A stretch of 64,000 nucleotides of DNA from Thioalkalivibrio paradoxus (GCA_011390565.1 JAABSC010000001.1:711178-775177); one strand, 5' to 3'. Numbered from the stretch's first letter, positions 26,592 to 33,438 are shown. The notes: generated by a model from the letters alone, not told the origin. Program-made: numbers and translations.

Positions 26592-26933
26592 TCAGTAACC
26601 ACCCTTGCGGCGGCTCTCCGGCAGGCCAGCGATGCGCCCGCCCTGCTTGCTGGGGTCCAGCGGGAAGAGATCGTAGACGGTTTTCGCATCCACGCTCTTG
26701 TCATTCCAGAGCTGCTGCATCGCCTTGACGATGGTGCGTGTGTTGGGCTGGTTTTCGTTGTGGTTGATGTATTCGTCGCGCAGGTAATTGATCAGGTCCC
26801 AGTGGCGCTGGGTGAGTTCGATCCCTTCCTTGGTGGCGATGGTCTCGGCGACCTTCTCGTTCCAGTCGGAAATGTTTTCCAGGTAGCCGTTGGGGTTGGT
26901 CGCGATGGTGACGCCGTCGACTTCAAGACTCAT
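26592..26933 (-). CDS. rspA: DsrC/TusE-family protein lacking both redox cysteines (RspA type)
   Basis: 113 residues with the DsrC fold signature: VDGVTIATNPNGYLENISDWNEKVAETIA, HWDLINYLRDEY and TVYDLFPLDPSKQGGRIAGLP. Canonical DsrC ends in C-x10-C; here the tail is GGRIAGLPESRRKGGY, so both the penultimate and the upstream cysteine are absent and there is no cysteine at all. It therefore cannot carry sulfur as a thiol. Cysteine-free members have been called RspA and suggested to be regulatory. The ribosome site GGGAGG is 9 bases before the ATG. It lies 6 kb from the canonical dsrC. Confidence 0.85.
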   Translation of the reverse strand: MSLEVDGVTIATNPNGYLENISDWNEKVAETIATKEGIELTQRHWDLINYLRDEYINHNENQPNTRTIVKAMQQLWNDKSVDAKTVYDLFPLDPSKQGGRIAGLPESRRKGGY

Positions 26934-26984
26934 GAAGGATACCTCCCTTGTTCAAAGATTCGTGGATGCACTGCGTTGTAGGAC

Positions 26985-27665
26985 TCAGGTGTCCCCGGGC
27001 ACGGGAGCGATGTCCTTGTGCCCGAGAAAAAGTCCGCACCCGAGTGTCTTGTCGGATCCGATGCCACTGCGCTGCAGGCGCAATGAAGCCTCGGGTTCCA
27101 ATTCGGCCACCATCAGGCTGCGGGTGTGCAGCATCCCCCCGGGCACGCCCAGCACGTGCTGGAGACCGCTCAGGAGCTTGTTGGTCGGGACGTCGAGGCG
27201 ACGCAGTTCCGCAGCCATTTGGCCCAGAAACTCGGCCTCGTCCTGTTCGGGGTCGGCGACGACGTGACGCGCGAAGACCACCGGCAGCGCCTGCAGGGGC
27301 AGGACATTCATCTCGCCGATTCCGAGGACGAACCCGCTGATGTCCAGTCGGGCCCCGACAAGGGCTTCCGCGTCCGCGGTCATGGCCTCCGGCACGCGCA
27401 GACGGAGACGCGCGCGCCGCGAAAGATGCAGCAGATCCTTCTCGGGATCCTGCGGGCGCATCCAGCCGTTGCCGGATTCCGCGCCGTGAATCAGGTGAAT
27501 CCCGGCGTGTTCCTCGGTGGCGAGCCACGGCAGTTGCTCGAGCAGGGCGGACGAAAGCGCGTGCGCGTGATCGAGCGGAAGGCAGGGGCACTCGATCCGG
27601 AACGAGACATCCACCACGTCTCGCAGATCGATCGATTCGTCACGTGGGGCTTCGTCCCAGAACAT
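26985..27665 (-). CDS. Cas6/Cmx6-like (RAMP-fold) protein without CRISPR
   Basis: 226 residues, resembling the type I-MYXAN Cas6 (Cmx6) family. Seen: the N-terminal VVDVSFRIECPCLPLDHAHALSSALL with H33/H35, IHLIHGAESGNGW, RARLRLRVP, a second ferredoxin-like half (LDISGFVLGIGE...ARHVV), and the C-terminal ASLRLQRSGIGSDKTLGCGLFLGHK, which has the shape of the Cas6 glycine-rich loop with a lysine inside it. ATG 27665 (MFWDE) is preferred because AGAGG lies 10 bases upstream; an ATG at 27686 is in frame. No CRISPR array or other cas gene is in the window. RNA-binding or cleavage is inferred from family. Confidence 0.75.
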   Translation of the reverse strand: MFWDEAPRDESIDLRDVVDVSFRIECPCLPLDHAHALSSALLEQLPWLATEEHAGIHLIHGAESGNGWMRPQDPEKDLLHLSRRARLRLRVPEAMTADAEALVGARLDISGFVLGIGEMNVLPLQALPVVFARHVVADPEQDEAEFLGQMAAELRRLDVPTNKLLSGLQHVLGVPGGMLHTRSLMVAELEPEASLRLQRSGIGSDKTLGCGLFLGHKDIAPVPGDT

Positions 27666-27678
27666 TGCCGCGACGCCT

Positions 27679-27870
27679 CTAGTCATGGGCGGACGTGAAG
27701 GCCGCCTCGATGCGCTCCTCCCAGTCCATCGGAGTGTCCGGGAACGGCGGGCGCACGTCGGAACTCAGGAAGCGCTCGCCCTGGCGGGCGCGCTCGCGCA
27801 CGATCTCGATGAGTTGCTGGAAGGATTCCAGGTCCTGGTTCTGCATCAGCACTTCGCTCAACCAAAGCAT
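27679..27870 (-). CDS. 63-aa small protein of unknown function
   Basis: Not recognised. MLWLSEVLMQNQDLESFQQLIEIVRERARQGERFL is mostly helical, followed by a short PPFPDTPMDW loop and a C-terminal helix. No cysteine or membrane segment. GAGGGA is 5 bases upstream of ATG 27870 and overlaps the stop of the preceding dioxygenase gene, so it is likely translated in the cassette. The Cas6-like gene begins just after it. Confidence 0.65.
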   Translation of the reverse strand: MLWLSEVLMQNQDLESFQQLIEIVRERARQGERFLSSDVRPPFPDTPMDWEERIEAAFTSAHD

Positions 27871-27879
27871 CGGCTTCCC

Positions 27880-28812
27880 TCAGGTTTCGGCCACACGTTC
27901 AAAAAAGCGCGCACGGTACACCAGACGCTGCCGGCCGGAGGAGGGATCGTCGCGGAATCCGGTACGGTTGTGCAACACGTTGTTGCAGACGATCCCTTCC
28001 CCGGGGCGCAGCCGCACGCGGAAGATCGGCAACGCCCCGGACTCCAGGAGCTGTGTGATCCGGGCCGCGGCGGCTCGGATCAGCCCGTCTTCATTCCAGC
28101 GTACGTTGCGGGTTCGCGCGGTGTAGCGCATGTGCAGCGCGCCCGAGGCCGGGTCGACGCTGAAAACCGGTCCCGTGCGCTCGGGGCGAATCTCCCGGCC
28201 TTCTTTCACGTTTGCCGGGATGCTCAGTGCTTCCGGGTGCATCAAGGCCGCGACGTGCTCCGGGGATTCGTCCCGCAACACTATATAAAGGAGTTCGTGG
28301 TCCAGCAGCGCGTTCTCTCCACCCTCGGCGGCTTCGGCCACGCAGTGCAGCAGCATGGCCCGGATGGTCTGCTCGGCGGTGTTGTAATACCCGTCGCAAT
28401 GCCAGCTCAGCGGGCGGTCGGTGTAGGGAATGTAGTCGCCCTTGCTCCCGCCTTCGCTGACGCGCAGTTCGCTGATGCCGTCTTCCTCCGTGCACAGGTG
28501 CTCGTCGAGCCGGCGCAACCCCAGGGCTTCGCCGAATCGGGCGATGCTCTCGCGATCCACGGCGCGTGCGCAGCGGTAGACCGCGACATTCGCTTTGCGT
28601 ATCTGCTCGCGCAGCGCGGCCCGTTCGGCGGCCGTCGGGTTTTCAATGTCGTTCACGTCCACCCTGAGCGCATCCGCCGAGGCCGGAAACCGCGCCAGCT
28701 TCGCATCGCGCCATTTGCGGTAGCCCTCGGCGTTTTCCAGGTGAAACGGGCTGTCCGTCGGTATCGACGTTGCCGTTCGCCGTTCGCGGCTTGCATGCTG
28801 GACTGAGGTCAT
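27880..28812 (-). CDS. TauD/TfdA-family Fe(II)/2-oxoglutarate dioxygenase
   Basis: 310 residues; first gene of the minus-strand cassette. The iron facial triad is H138-x-D140 (SWHCDGYYN) and H281 (NNVLHNRTGFRDD); the 2-oxoglutarate-binding arginine is probably R294 or R296. TauD relatives release sulfite or other groups from sulfonates and hydroxylate small acids; the substrate here is not deducible. Start is MTSVQHASRER (28812); the open frame upstream is not supported. It is divergent from dsrA across a 493-bp spacer, which suggests possible co-regulation with sulfur oxidation. Confidence 0.88.
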   Translation of the reverse strand: MTSVQHASRERRTATSIPTDSPFHLENAEGYRKWRDAKLARFPASADALRVDVNDIENPTAAERAALREQIRKANVAVYRCARAVDRESIARFGEALGLRRLDEHLCTEEDGISELRVSEGGSKGDYIPYTDRPLSWHCDGYYNTAEQTIRAMLLHCVAEAAEGGENALLDHELLYIVLRDESPEHVAALMHPEALSIPANVKEGREIRPERTGPVFSVDPASGALHMRYTARTRNVRWNEDGLIRAAAARITQLLESGALPIFRVRLRPGEGIVCNNVLHNRTGFRDDPSSGRQRLVYRARFFERVAET

Positions 28813-28874
28813 CAGTGTCTCGGATTCCGATGCTGGACTCGTGGCGATCCCTTCCTGATAAGGCGCATTCTTTG

Positions 28875-28890
28875 CGCGGGTACTCCCGCG
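28875..28890 (-). promoter_or_regulatory. hairpin in the leader of the TauD-cassette
   Basis: Perfect 6-bp stem CGCGGG/CCCGCG with loop TACT (read on the plus strand). It is enclosed by a weaker outer pairing GGCGC (28863-28867) with GCGCC (28892-28896 region). It is about 65 bp upstream of the dioxygenase start, where a minus-strand 5' leader would run. It could be an RNA structure or an operator. Confidence 0.35.
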
Positions 28891-29117
28891 AGGCGCCGAC
28901 GGACGCCGCGAGTTTAAACGGGATAGCGAAACCGGCAACTATCCATCCGGGATAGAAGCCCCGGTTCCGGCGCCTGGGCTCGATGGTGCCCGAATCCCCG
29001 ATTGGGCATGCACGGGTGTGACGGCGAATCCCCCAGCCCTCCATCCGACCCGGTTTCGGCATATCCCGTTGGAGATAGCCCCCACCTGTAACCCCCCCCC
29101 ATGAGTAGGATGTTTTC

Positions 29118-29139
29118 ACTCTGGGTTCGAACCTAGAGT
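29118..29139. promoter_or_regulatory. 22-bp near-perfect palindrome upstream of dsrA
   Basis: Half-sites ACTCTGGGTTC and GAACCTAGAGT are reverse complements with one mismatch and no spacer, so the element is a compact two-fold symmetric site suited to a dimeric regulator. It lies about 167 bp before the dsrA ATG and 306 bp before the divergent dioxygenase gene. The central GGTTCGAACC resembles a tRNA T-arm by chance only: the flanking bases do not form one. Confidence 0.6.
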
Positions 29140-29156
29140 TAGCCACCGTGTGATGA

Positions 29157-29169
29157 GGGGAGGCTCCCC
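29157..29169. promoter_or_regulatory. 13-bp perfect palindrome upstream of dsrA
   Basis: GGGGAG-G-CTCCCC, a perfect DNA palindrome with one central base, 17 bp from the 22-bp palindrome and about 136 bp before dsrA. The short centre argues against an RNA hairpin and for a protein-binding site. Function inferred only. Confidence 0.4.
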
Positions 29170-29305
29170 ACGGAGTTTCTCTGGCCGGGCAACCGGTCCG
29201 GCCGCCCCGCCGCGGACTCGGCGCGGGCACACCAGTACCGGGCATCACGTCAGAATCTGAACCGAAGAGCCGCTCCGTTACCTGAACCTGATCAAGGAGA
29301 CCGCC

Positions 29306-30571
29306 ATGGCGAACCAACATCATCCGACCCCCATGCTCGACGAGTTGGAAAACGGCCCCTGGCCGAGTTTCATTTCCGGTATCAAGCGCCTCCGTGACGA
29401 GCATCCGGATGAGCGCATCCAGAACATGACGAACGACCTCCTCGGTCAGCTCGAGCATTCCTACGAAACCCGCAAGGGGTACTGGAAGGGCGGTACGGTC
29501 TCGGTGTTCGGTTACGGCTCGGGCATCATCCCGCGTTTCTCCGAAGTCTCGAAGGCTTTCCCGGAATCCCGTGAGTTTCACACCGTGCGCGTGCAGCCGC
29601 CGGCGGGCAACTTCTACAGCACCGGGATGCTGCGCCAGCTCGCCAACAGCTGGGAGAAGTTCGGCTCCGGCCTCGTGACCTTCCACGGCCAGACCGGGAA
29701 CGCGATGTTCATCGGTGTGAACAGCACCAACACCCAGGCGTTCTTCGACGAGATCAACGAATACGGTTGGGACCTCGGCGGCGCCGGCCCCTGCGTCCGC
29801 ACGGGCATGTCCTGCGTCGGCGCGGCCCGCTGCGAGCAGTCCTGCGTGAACGAGCAGCGCGTGCACCGCACCCTGCTGAACCGGTTCACCGACGATGTGC
29901 ACCGTCCGTCGCTGCCCTACAAGTTCAAGTTCAAGGTTTCCGGCTGCCCCAACGACTGCGTGAACGCGATCGAGCGCTCCGACTTCGCGGTGATCGGCAC
30001 CTGGCGCGACGACATCAAGATCGATCAGGAAGAGGTGAAGAACTTCGTCGCCGAATACGGTCGTGACAAGGTCCACCAGGACGTGATCAACCGCTGCCCC
30101 AGCAAGTGCATGACCCTGAACGAGGACAACACGCTGTCGATCGACAACGGCAACTGCGTCCGCTGCATGCACTGCATCAACGTGATGACCAAGGCCCTGT
30201 CCCCGGGTGATGACCAGGGCGTGAGCATCCTGGTCGGCGGCAAGCGCACGCTGAAGATCGGCGACCTGATGGGCACCGTGATCGTGCCGTTCAAGAAGCT
30301 CGAAACCGAAGAGGACTACCAGGAGCTGGTGGAACTGGCCGAAAACATCATCGACTTCTGGGCCGAGAACGGTCTGGAGCACGAACGCTGCGGCGAGATG
30401 ATCGAGCGCATCGGTCTGGTCAACTTCCTGAAGGGCATGGGCCTGGAAGCCGATCCGAACATGGTCAACCATCCCCGCCAGAGCTCGTACATCCGCATGG
30501 ACGAGTACGACGAGGCTGCGGAGAACTACCTCCGCCACAAGATGGAACAGCGGCAGGCCGCCGCGGGTTGA
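29306..30571 (+). CDS. dsrA: dissimilatory sulfite reductase subunit alpha, reverse type
   Basis: 421 residues. With DsrB it forms the cytoplasmic heterotetramer that, in sulfur oxidisers, converts DsrC-bound sulfur to sulfite. Siroheme/[4Fe-4S] cysteines are C170 and C176 (TGMSCVGAARC) and C214, C218 (SGCPNDC). The inserted ferredoxin domain has C264, C268, C284, C287 and C290. AAGGAG sits 6 bases before the ATG. Codons are strongly C/G-ending, consistent with high expression. It opens the dsr operon. Confidence 0.98.
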   Translation: MANQHHPTPMLDELENGPWPSFISGIKRLRDEHPDERIQNMTNDLLGQLEHSYETRKGYWKGGTVSVFGYGSGIIPRFSEVSKAFPESREFHTVRVQPPAGNFYSTGMLRQLANSWEKFGSGLVTFHGQTGNAMFIGVNSTNTQAFFDEINEYGWDLGGAGPCVRTGMSCVGAARCEQSCVNEQRVHRTLLNRFTDDVHRPSLPYKFKFKVSGCPNDCVNAIERSDFAVIGTWRDDIKIDQEEVKNFVAEYGRDKVHQDVINRCPSKCMTLNEDNTLSIDNGNCVRCMHCINVMTKALSPGDDQGVSILVGGKRTLKIGDLMGTVIVPFKKLETEEDYQELVELAENIIDFWAENGLEHERCGEMIERIGLVNFLKGMGLEADPNMVNHPRQSSYIRMDEYDEAAENYLRHKMEQRQAAAG

Positions 30572-30573
30572 TC

Positions 30574-30621
30574 CCGCGGTTCCGCACCCTGATCGAATCT
30601 CAACGTATACCAAGATAGCGG
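30574..30621 (+). promoter_or_regulatory. possible occlusion of the dsrB ribosome site
   Basis: TCCCGC just after the dsrA stop (30572-30577 region) is the exact complement of GCGGGA at about 30617-30622, which contains the ribosome-binding region of dsrB (GCGGGAG). A 6-bp stem over a 40-base loop is marginal, but its position could tune the DsrA:DsrB ratio. Low confidence. Confidence 0.25.
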
Positions 30622-30630
30622 GAGTTACCG

Positions 30631-31707
30631 ATGTCACAACCAGCCATGCGTCCGCCGATCGAATCCGGTTGCCCGGACGGTTTCCAGTACATGCACCCGG
30701 TCATGCGCCGCAACTTCGGCGCGTGGAAGTACCATGAGCATCCCCGTCCCGGCGTGCTGCTGCACGTGTCCGAGTTCGGCGAGAAGATCTGGACCGTGAA
30801 AGCCGGCACCCAGCGTATCCTGGACGTGTTCACCCTGCGCAAGCTTTGCGATATCGGTGATGAATACGCCGACGGCTACGTGCGTTTCACCATCCGTTCG
30901 AACATCGAGTACATGGTCGATGCCGAGTCCAAGGTCGAGCCCCTGATCAACGCTCTCGAAGAAGCGGGCTTCATCGTCGGCGGCACCCGCAACTCGGTGT
31001 CCATGATCTCCCATACCCAGGGCTGGCTGCACTGCGACATTCCGGGCACCGATGCTTCTGGCGTGGTCAAGGCGATGATGGACGAACTCATCGACGAGTT
31101 CCGCAACCACAACATGCCGAATCGCGTGCACATCACCACTTCCTGCTGCCAGATCAACTGCGGCGGCCAGGGTGATATCGCGATCAACGTGCAGCACACC
31201 AAGCCGCCGAAGATCAACCATGACCTCGTGGCCAACGTCTGCGAACGTCCGTCGGTCGTCGCCCGATGCCCGGTCGCGGCGATCCGGCCTGCGCTGGTGA
31301 ACGGCAAGCCGTCGCTGGAAGTGGACGAGAAGAAGTGCATCTGCTGCGGCGCCTGCTACCCGCCGTGCCCCCCGATGCAGATCAACGACGCGGAGCACAC
31401 CAAGTTCGCGATCTGGGTCGGTGGCAACCACTCCAACGCTCGCGGCAAGCCGACCTTCCAGAAACTGGTCGCCTCCGGGATCCCGAACAACCCGCCGCGC
31501 TGGCCCGAGGCCACCGCGATCGTGAAGCGGATCCTGAAGGTCTACCAGGAAGACGGTCAGGACTGGGAGCGGATCAACGACTGGATCGAGCGGATTGGCT
31601 GGCCCGCCTTCTTCGAGAAGACCGGCCTCCCGTTCACCCGGTACCACATCGAGAACTGGAGAGGCGCGCGCAACAGCCTGAACGCCTCCACGCACATCCG
31701 GTTCTGA
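30631..31707 (+). CDS. dsrB: dissimilatory sulfite reductase subunit beta, reverse type
   Basis: 358 residues. Siroheme-cluster cysteines are near C135 and in C172-C173-x3-C177 (TSCCQINCGG). The ferredoxin domain follows with KKCICCGACYPPCPPM at about 235-249 plus C213. DsrB holds the catalytically active siroheme and contacts DsrC through the cleft between the subunits. It lies 59 bp after dsrA and is followed by a strong hairpin before dsrE. Confidence 0.98.
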   Translation: MSQPAMRPPIESGCPDGFQYMHPVMRRNFGAWKYHEHPRPGVLLHVSEFGEKIWTVKAGTQRILDVFTLRKLCDIGDEYADGYVRFTIRSNIEYMVDAESKVEPLINALEEAGFIVGGTRNSVSMISHTQGWLHCDIPGTDASGVVKAMMDELIDEFRNHNMPNRVHITTSCCQINCGGQGDIAINVQHTKPPKINHDLVANVCERPSVVARCPVAAIRPALVNGKPSLEVDEKKCICCGACYPPCPPMQINDAEHTKFAIWVGGNHSNARGKPTFQKLVASGIPNNPPRWPEATAIVKRILKVYQEDGQDWERINDWIERIGWPAFFEKTGLPFTRYHIENWRGARNSLNASTHIRF

Positions 31708-31737
31708 TCCGGCGGAACCGGATCTCGAAAGGGGAGA

Positions 31738-31763
31738 AACCGGCGGCCACAAGGCCGCCGGTT
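31738..31763 (+). terminator. strong hairpin between dsrB and dsrE
   Basis: Perfect 11-bp stem AACCGGCGGCC / GGCCGCCGGTT with loop ACAA, followed by CGTAAAC rather than a T-run. It is likely a 3' stabiliser or processing hairpin that separates abundant dsrAB mRNA from the downstream genes, or a Rho-assisted partial terminator. Confidence 0.6.
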
Positions 31764-31792
31764 CGTAAACAGGCTCAACAGGAACCGCGTTC

Positions 31793-32185
31793 ATGAAATA
31801 TGGAATTCTGGTCAACGAGGGCCCCTACCAGCACCAGGCCTCGGACACCGCATACCAGTTCGCTCAGGCTTTGCTGGACAAGGGACACGAGTTGTTCCGC
31901 GTATTTTTTTACCACGATGGCGTGAACAACGGGACGCGCTTTGCCGTGCCCCCGCAGGATGACCGCAACATCACGGTGCGCTGGAGCGAAATGGCCGAGA
32001 AGCACGGTGTTGACCTCGTGATCTGCATCGCCGCCGCGCAGCGTCGGGGACTGCTCGACGAGGGTGAGGCGAAGCGCCAGGGCAAGGATGGCAACAACAT
32101 TGCGCCCGGCTTTCGCATCTCCGGCCTGGGTCAGTTGATCGAGGCCGGCATCCAGTGCGACCGACTGGTGGTGTTCGGCGACTGA
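31793..32185 (+). CDS. dsrE: sulfur-relay protein DsrE
   Basis: 130 residues; subunit of the DsrE2F2H2 hexamer that hands persulfide sulfur to DsrC (TusBCD homologue). The active cysteine is C78 in DLVICIAAAQRRGLLDE, the same position as in the characterised A. vinosum protein as I recall it. ATG 31793 follows the hairpin after dsrB. A run of seven T at about 31909-31915 codes for FF, unusual in this GC-rich genome. Identification is firm from the EFH order. Confidence 0.96.
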   Translation: MKYGILVNEGPYQHQASDTAYQFAQALLDKGHELFRVFFYHDGVNNGTRFAVPPQDDRNITVRWSEMAEKHGVDLVICIAAAQRRGLLDEGEAKRQGKDGNNIAPGFRISGLGQLIEAGIQCDRLVVFGD

Positions 32186-32276
32186 GCGCAGGGGCCGGTT
32201 GCGCGAGCAGGGGTTCCGTGAGGCTACCCGCTGAGTGACGGCCGGCGCGTCCAATTCATTACGAAGGTAGAAGCAA

Positions 32277-32669
32277 ATGTCAGAACCTTGGGAAGAAGAA
32301 GGTCCAGGCACGATCAAGAAGTTCATGTACGTGAACCGCAAGGCCCCGTACGGAACCATCTACGCGCTGGAATCGCTGGAAGTCGTACTGATCGCCGCGG
32401 CCTTCGAACAGGATGTCAGCATGGCGTTCCTGGACGACGGTGTGTACCAGCTGAAGAAAGGTCAGGATACCCAGGGTATCGGCATGAAGAATTTCTCGCC
32501 GACCTATCGGGCGCTGGAAGGCTACGACGTGGAGAAGCTGTATGTGGAGGCCGAGTCACTGGCCGAGCGTGGGCTTTCCGAGGATGATCTGCTCGTTCCC
32601 GTGGAGGTCATGGGTCGTGAGGCCCTGGCCGAGCTCATGGACGAACAGGATGTGATTCTGAGCTTCTGA
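32277..32669 (+). CDS. dsrF: sulfur-relay protein DsrF
   Basis: 130 residues, TusC-like subunit of DsrEFH. MSEPWEEEGPGTIKKFMYVNRKAPYGT start; the middle contains VLIAAAFEQDVSMAFLDDGVYQL. There is no cysteine in the protein, in keeping with a structural rather than sulfur-carrying role. It is 91 bp from dsrE, with weak GGCC-based pairing in the gap, and 10 bp before dsrH. Confidence 0.95.
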   Translation: MSEPWEEEGPGTIKKFMYVNRKAPYGTIYALESLEVVLIAAAFEQDVSMAFLDDGVYQLKKGQDTQGIGMKNFSPTYRALEGYDVEKLYVEAESLAERGLSEDDLLVPVEVMGREALAELMDEQDVILSF

Positions 32670-32679
32670 GGGAATAGTC

Positions 32680-32988
32680 ATGACCATGTTGCACACCGTT
32701 AACAAATCGCCTTTCGAGCGCAACACCCTGGCGTCGTGCCTGGGCCACGCCAAGTCCGGCTCGGCCATCCTGCTGATCGAGGACGGCGTATTTGCCGCGG
32801 TTCAGGGCACCGCGCACGAGGACACGGTCCGTGGCGCCGTTGCCGATCACAAGGTCTTCGTCCTCGGGCCGGACCTTCTGGCCCGCGGCATGCGCCCGGA
32901 ACAGGTCATCGAGGGGATCTCGGTCGTCGATTACGGCGGTTTCGTGGATCTCACCGAGCAGCACGACAAGGTCCAGGCCTGGGTCTGA
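32680..32988 (+). CDS. dsrH: sulfur-relay protein DsrH
   Basis: 102 residues, TusB-like subunit of DsrEFH. It carries the single conserved cysteine C20 (TLASCLGHAKSG), which has been reported as a possible sulfur site. It lies 10 bp after dsrF and 50 bp before dsrC, its likely acceptor partner. Confidence 0.95.
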   Translation: MTMLHTVNKSPFERNTLASCLGHAKSGSAILLIEDGVFAAVQGTAHEDTVRGAVADHKVFVLGPDLLARGMRPEQVIEGISVVDYGGFVDLTEQHDKVQAWV

Positions 32989-33038
32989 ACCGTCCATACC
33001 CACTTTAACCCGCACTGCAATCAAGAGGAGTCAACGCG

Positions 33039-33371
33039 ATGCCTATCGAAGCTGGTGGCAAGACCTACGAAACCGACGAGGAAGGCTACCTGGCCGACCT
33101 CAATGACTGGAACCCCGATCTGGCCACCGCGATGGCCAAGGCCGACGGTGCCGATCTGGACGAGAACCACTGGGAAGTCATCAACTTCCTGCGTGAGTAC
33201 TACGAGGAATACCAGATCGCCCCGGCCGTCCGCGTGCTGACCAAGGCGATTGGCAAGAAGCTCGGGCCGGAAAAGGGCAACAGCAAGTACCTGTACGAGC
33301 TGTTCCCCTACGGTCCCGCGAAGCAGGCGTGCAAATACGCCGGCCTGCCCAAGCCGACCGGCTGCGTCTGA
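33039..33371 (+). CDS. dsrC: sulfur carrier DsrC with both redox cysteines
   Basis: 110 residues, the central cytoplasmic sulfur carrier. The flexible C-terminal arm ends CKYAGLPKPTGCV with C98 and C109, the two cysteines that form the disulfide or trisulfide processed by DsrMKJOP and DsrAB. The N-terminal YETDEEGYLADLNDWNPDLA and HWEVINFLREYY are family hallmarks. AGAGGAG lies 7 bases before the ATG. It contrasts with the cysteine-free homologue at 26592-26933. Confidence 0.98.
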   Translation: MPIEAGGKTYETDEEGYLADLNDWNPDLATAMAKADGADLDENHWEVINFLREYYEEYQIAPAVRVLTKAIGKKLGPEKGNSKYLYELFPYGPAKQACKYAGLPKPTGCV

Positions 33372-33388
33372 TCCATCTGCACGACCCC

Positions 33389-33416
33389 TCCGGGTGAGGT
33401 CTCCGCCTCACCCGGA
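33389..33416 (+). terminator. strong hairpin after dsrC
   Basis: Perfect 11-bp stem TCCGGGTGAGG / CCTCACCCGGA with loop TCTCCG, 18 bp past the dsrC stop and just before the dsrM ribosome site. No T-run. It may stabilise the short dsr transcripts that end at dsrC, a gene needed in excess over the membrane complex. Confidence 0.6.
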
Positions 33417-33438
33417 ACCCTGATCCGGAGGATTGCCC

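Larger units (their letters stand above)
28813..29305. other. 493-bp divergent spacer between the cassette and dsrA
   Basis: No coding sequence supported. It contains a hairpin on the cassette side (28875-28890), a 22-bp palindrome (29118-29139), a 13-bp palindrome (29157-29169) and, at 29295-29300, the AAGGAG ribosome site of dsrA. No convincing -35/-10 pair was found for either direction, which suggests activator-dependent promoters. It is the longest gene-free stretch in the window. Confidence 0.8.

Noticed and set aside
26985..27665. A CRISPR-Cas locus around the Cas6-like gene
   Set aside because: No direct-repeat array and no other cas gene was found on either strand in the flanking region.
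29118..29139. Possible tRNA fragment or integrase site (GGTTCGAACC core)
   Set aside because: The flanks do not form a T-arm or acceptor stem, and no tRNA body, CCA end or integrase is nearby; a DNA palindrome explains it better.
28643..30637. 664-codon minus-strand frame through dsrA and the divergent spacer
   Set aside because: Antisense shadow of dsrA that runs over the spacer and into the TauD gene in another frame; dsrA itself is certain.
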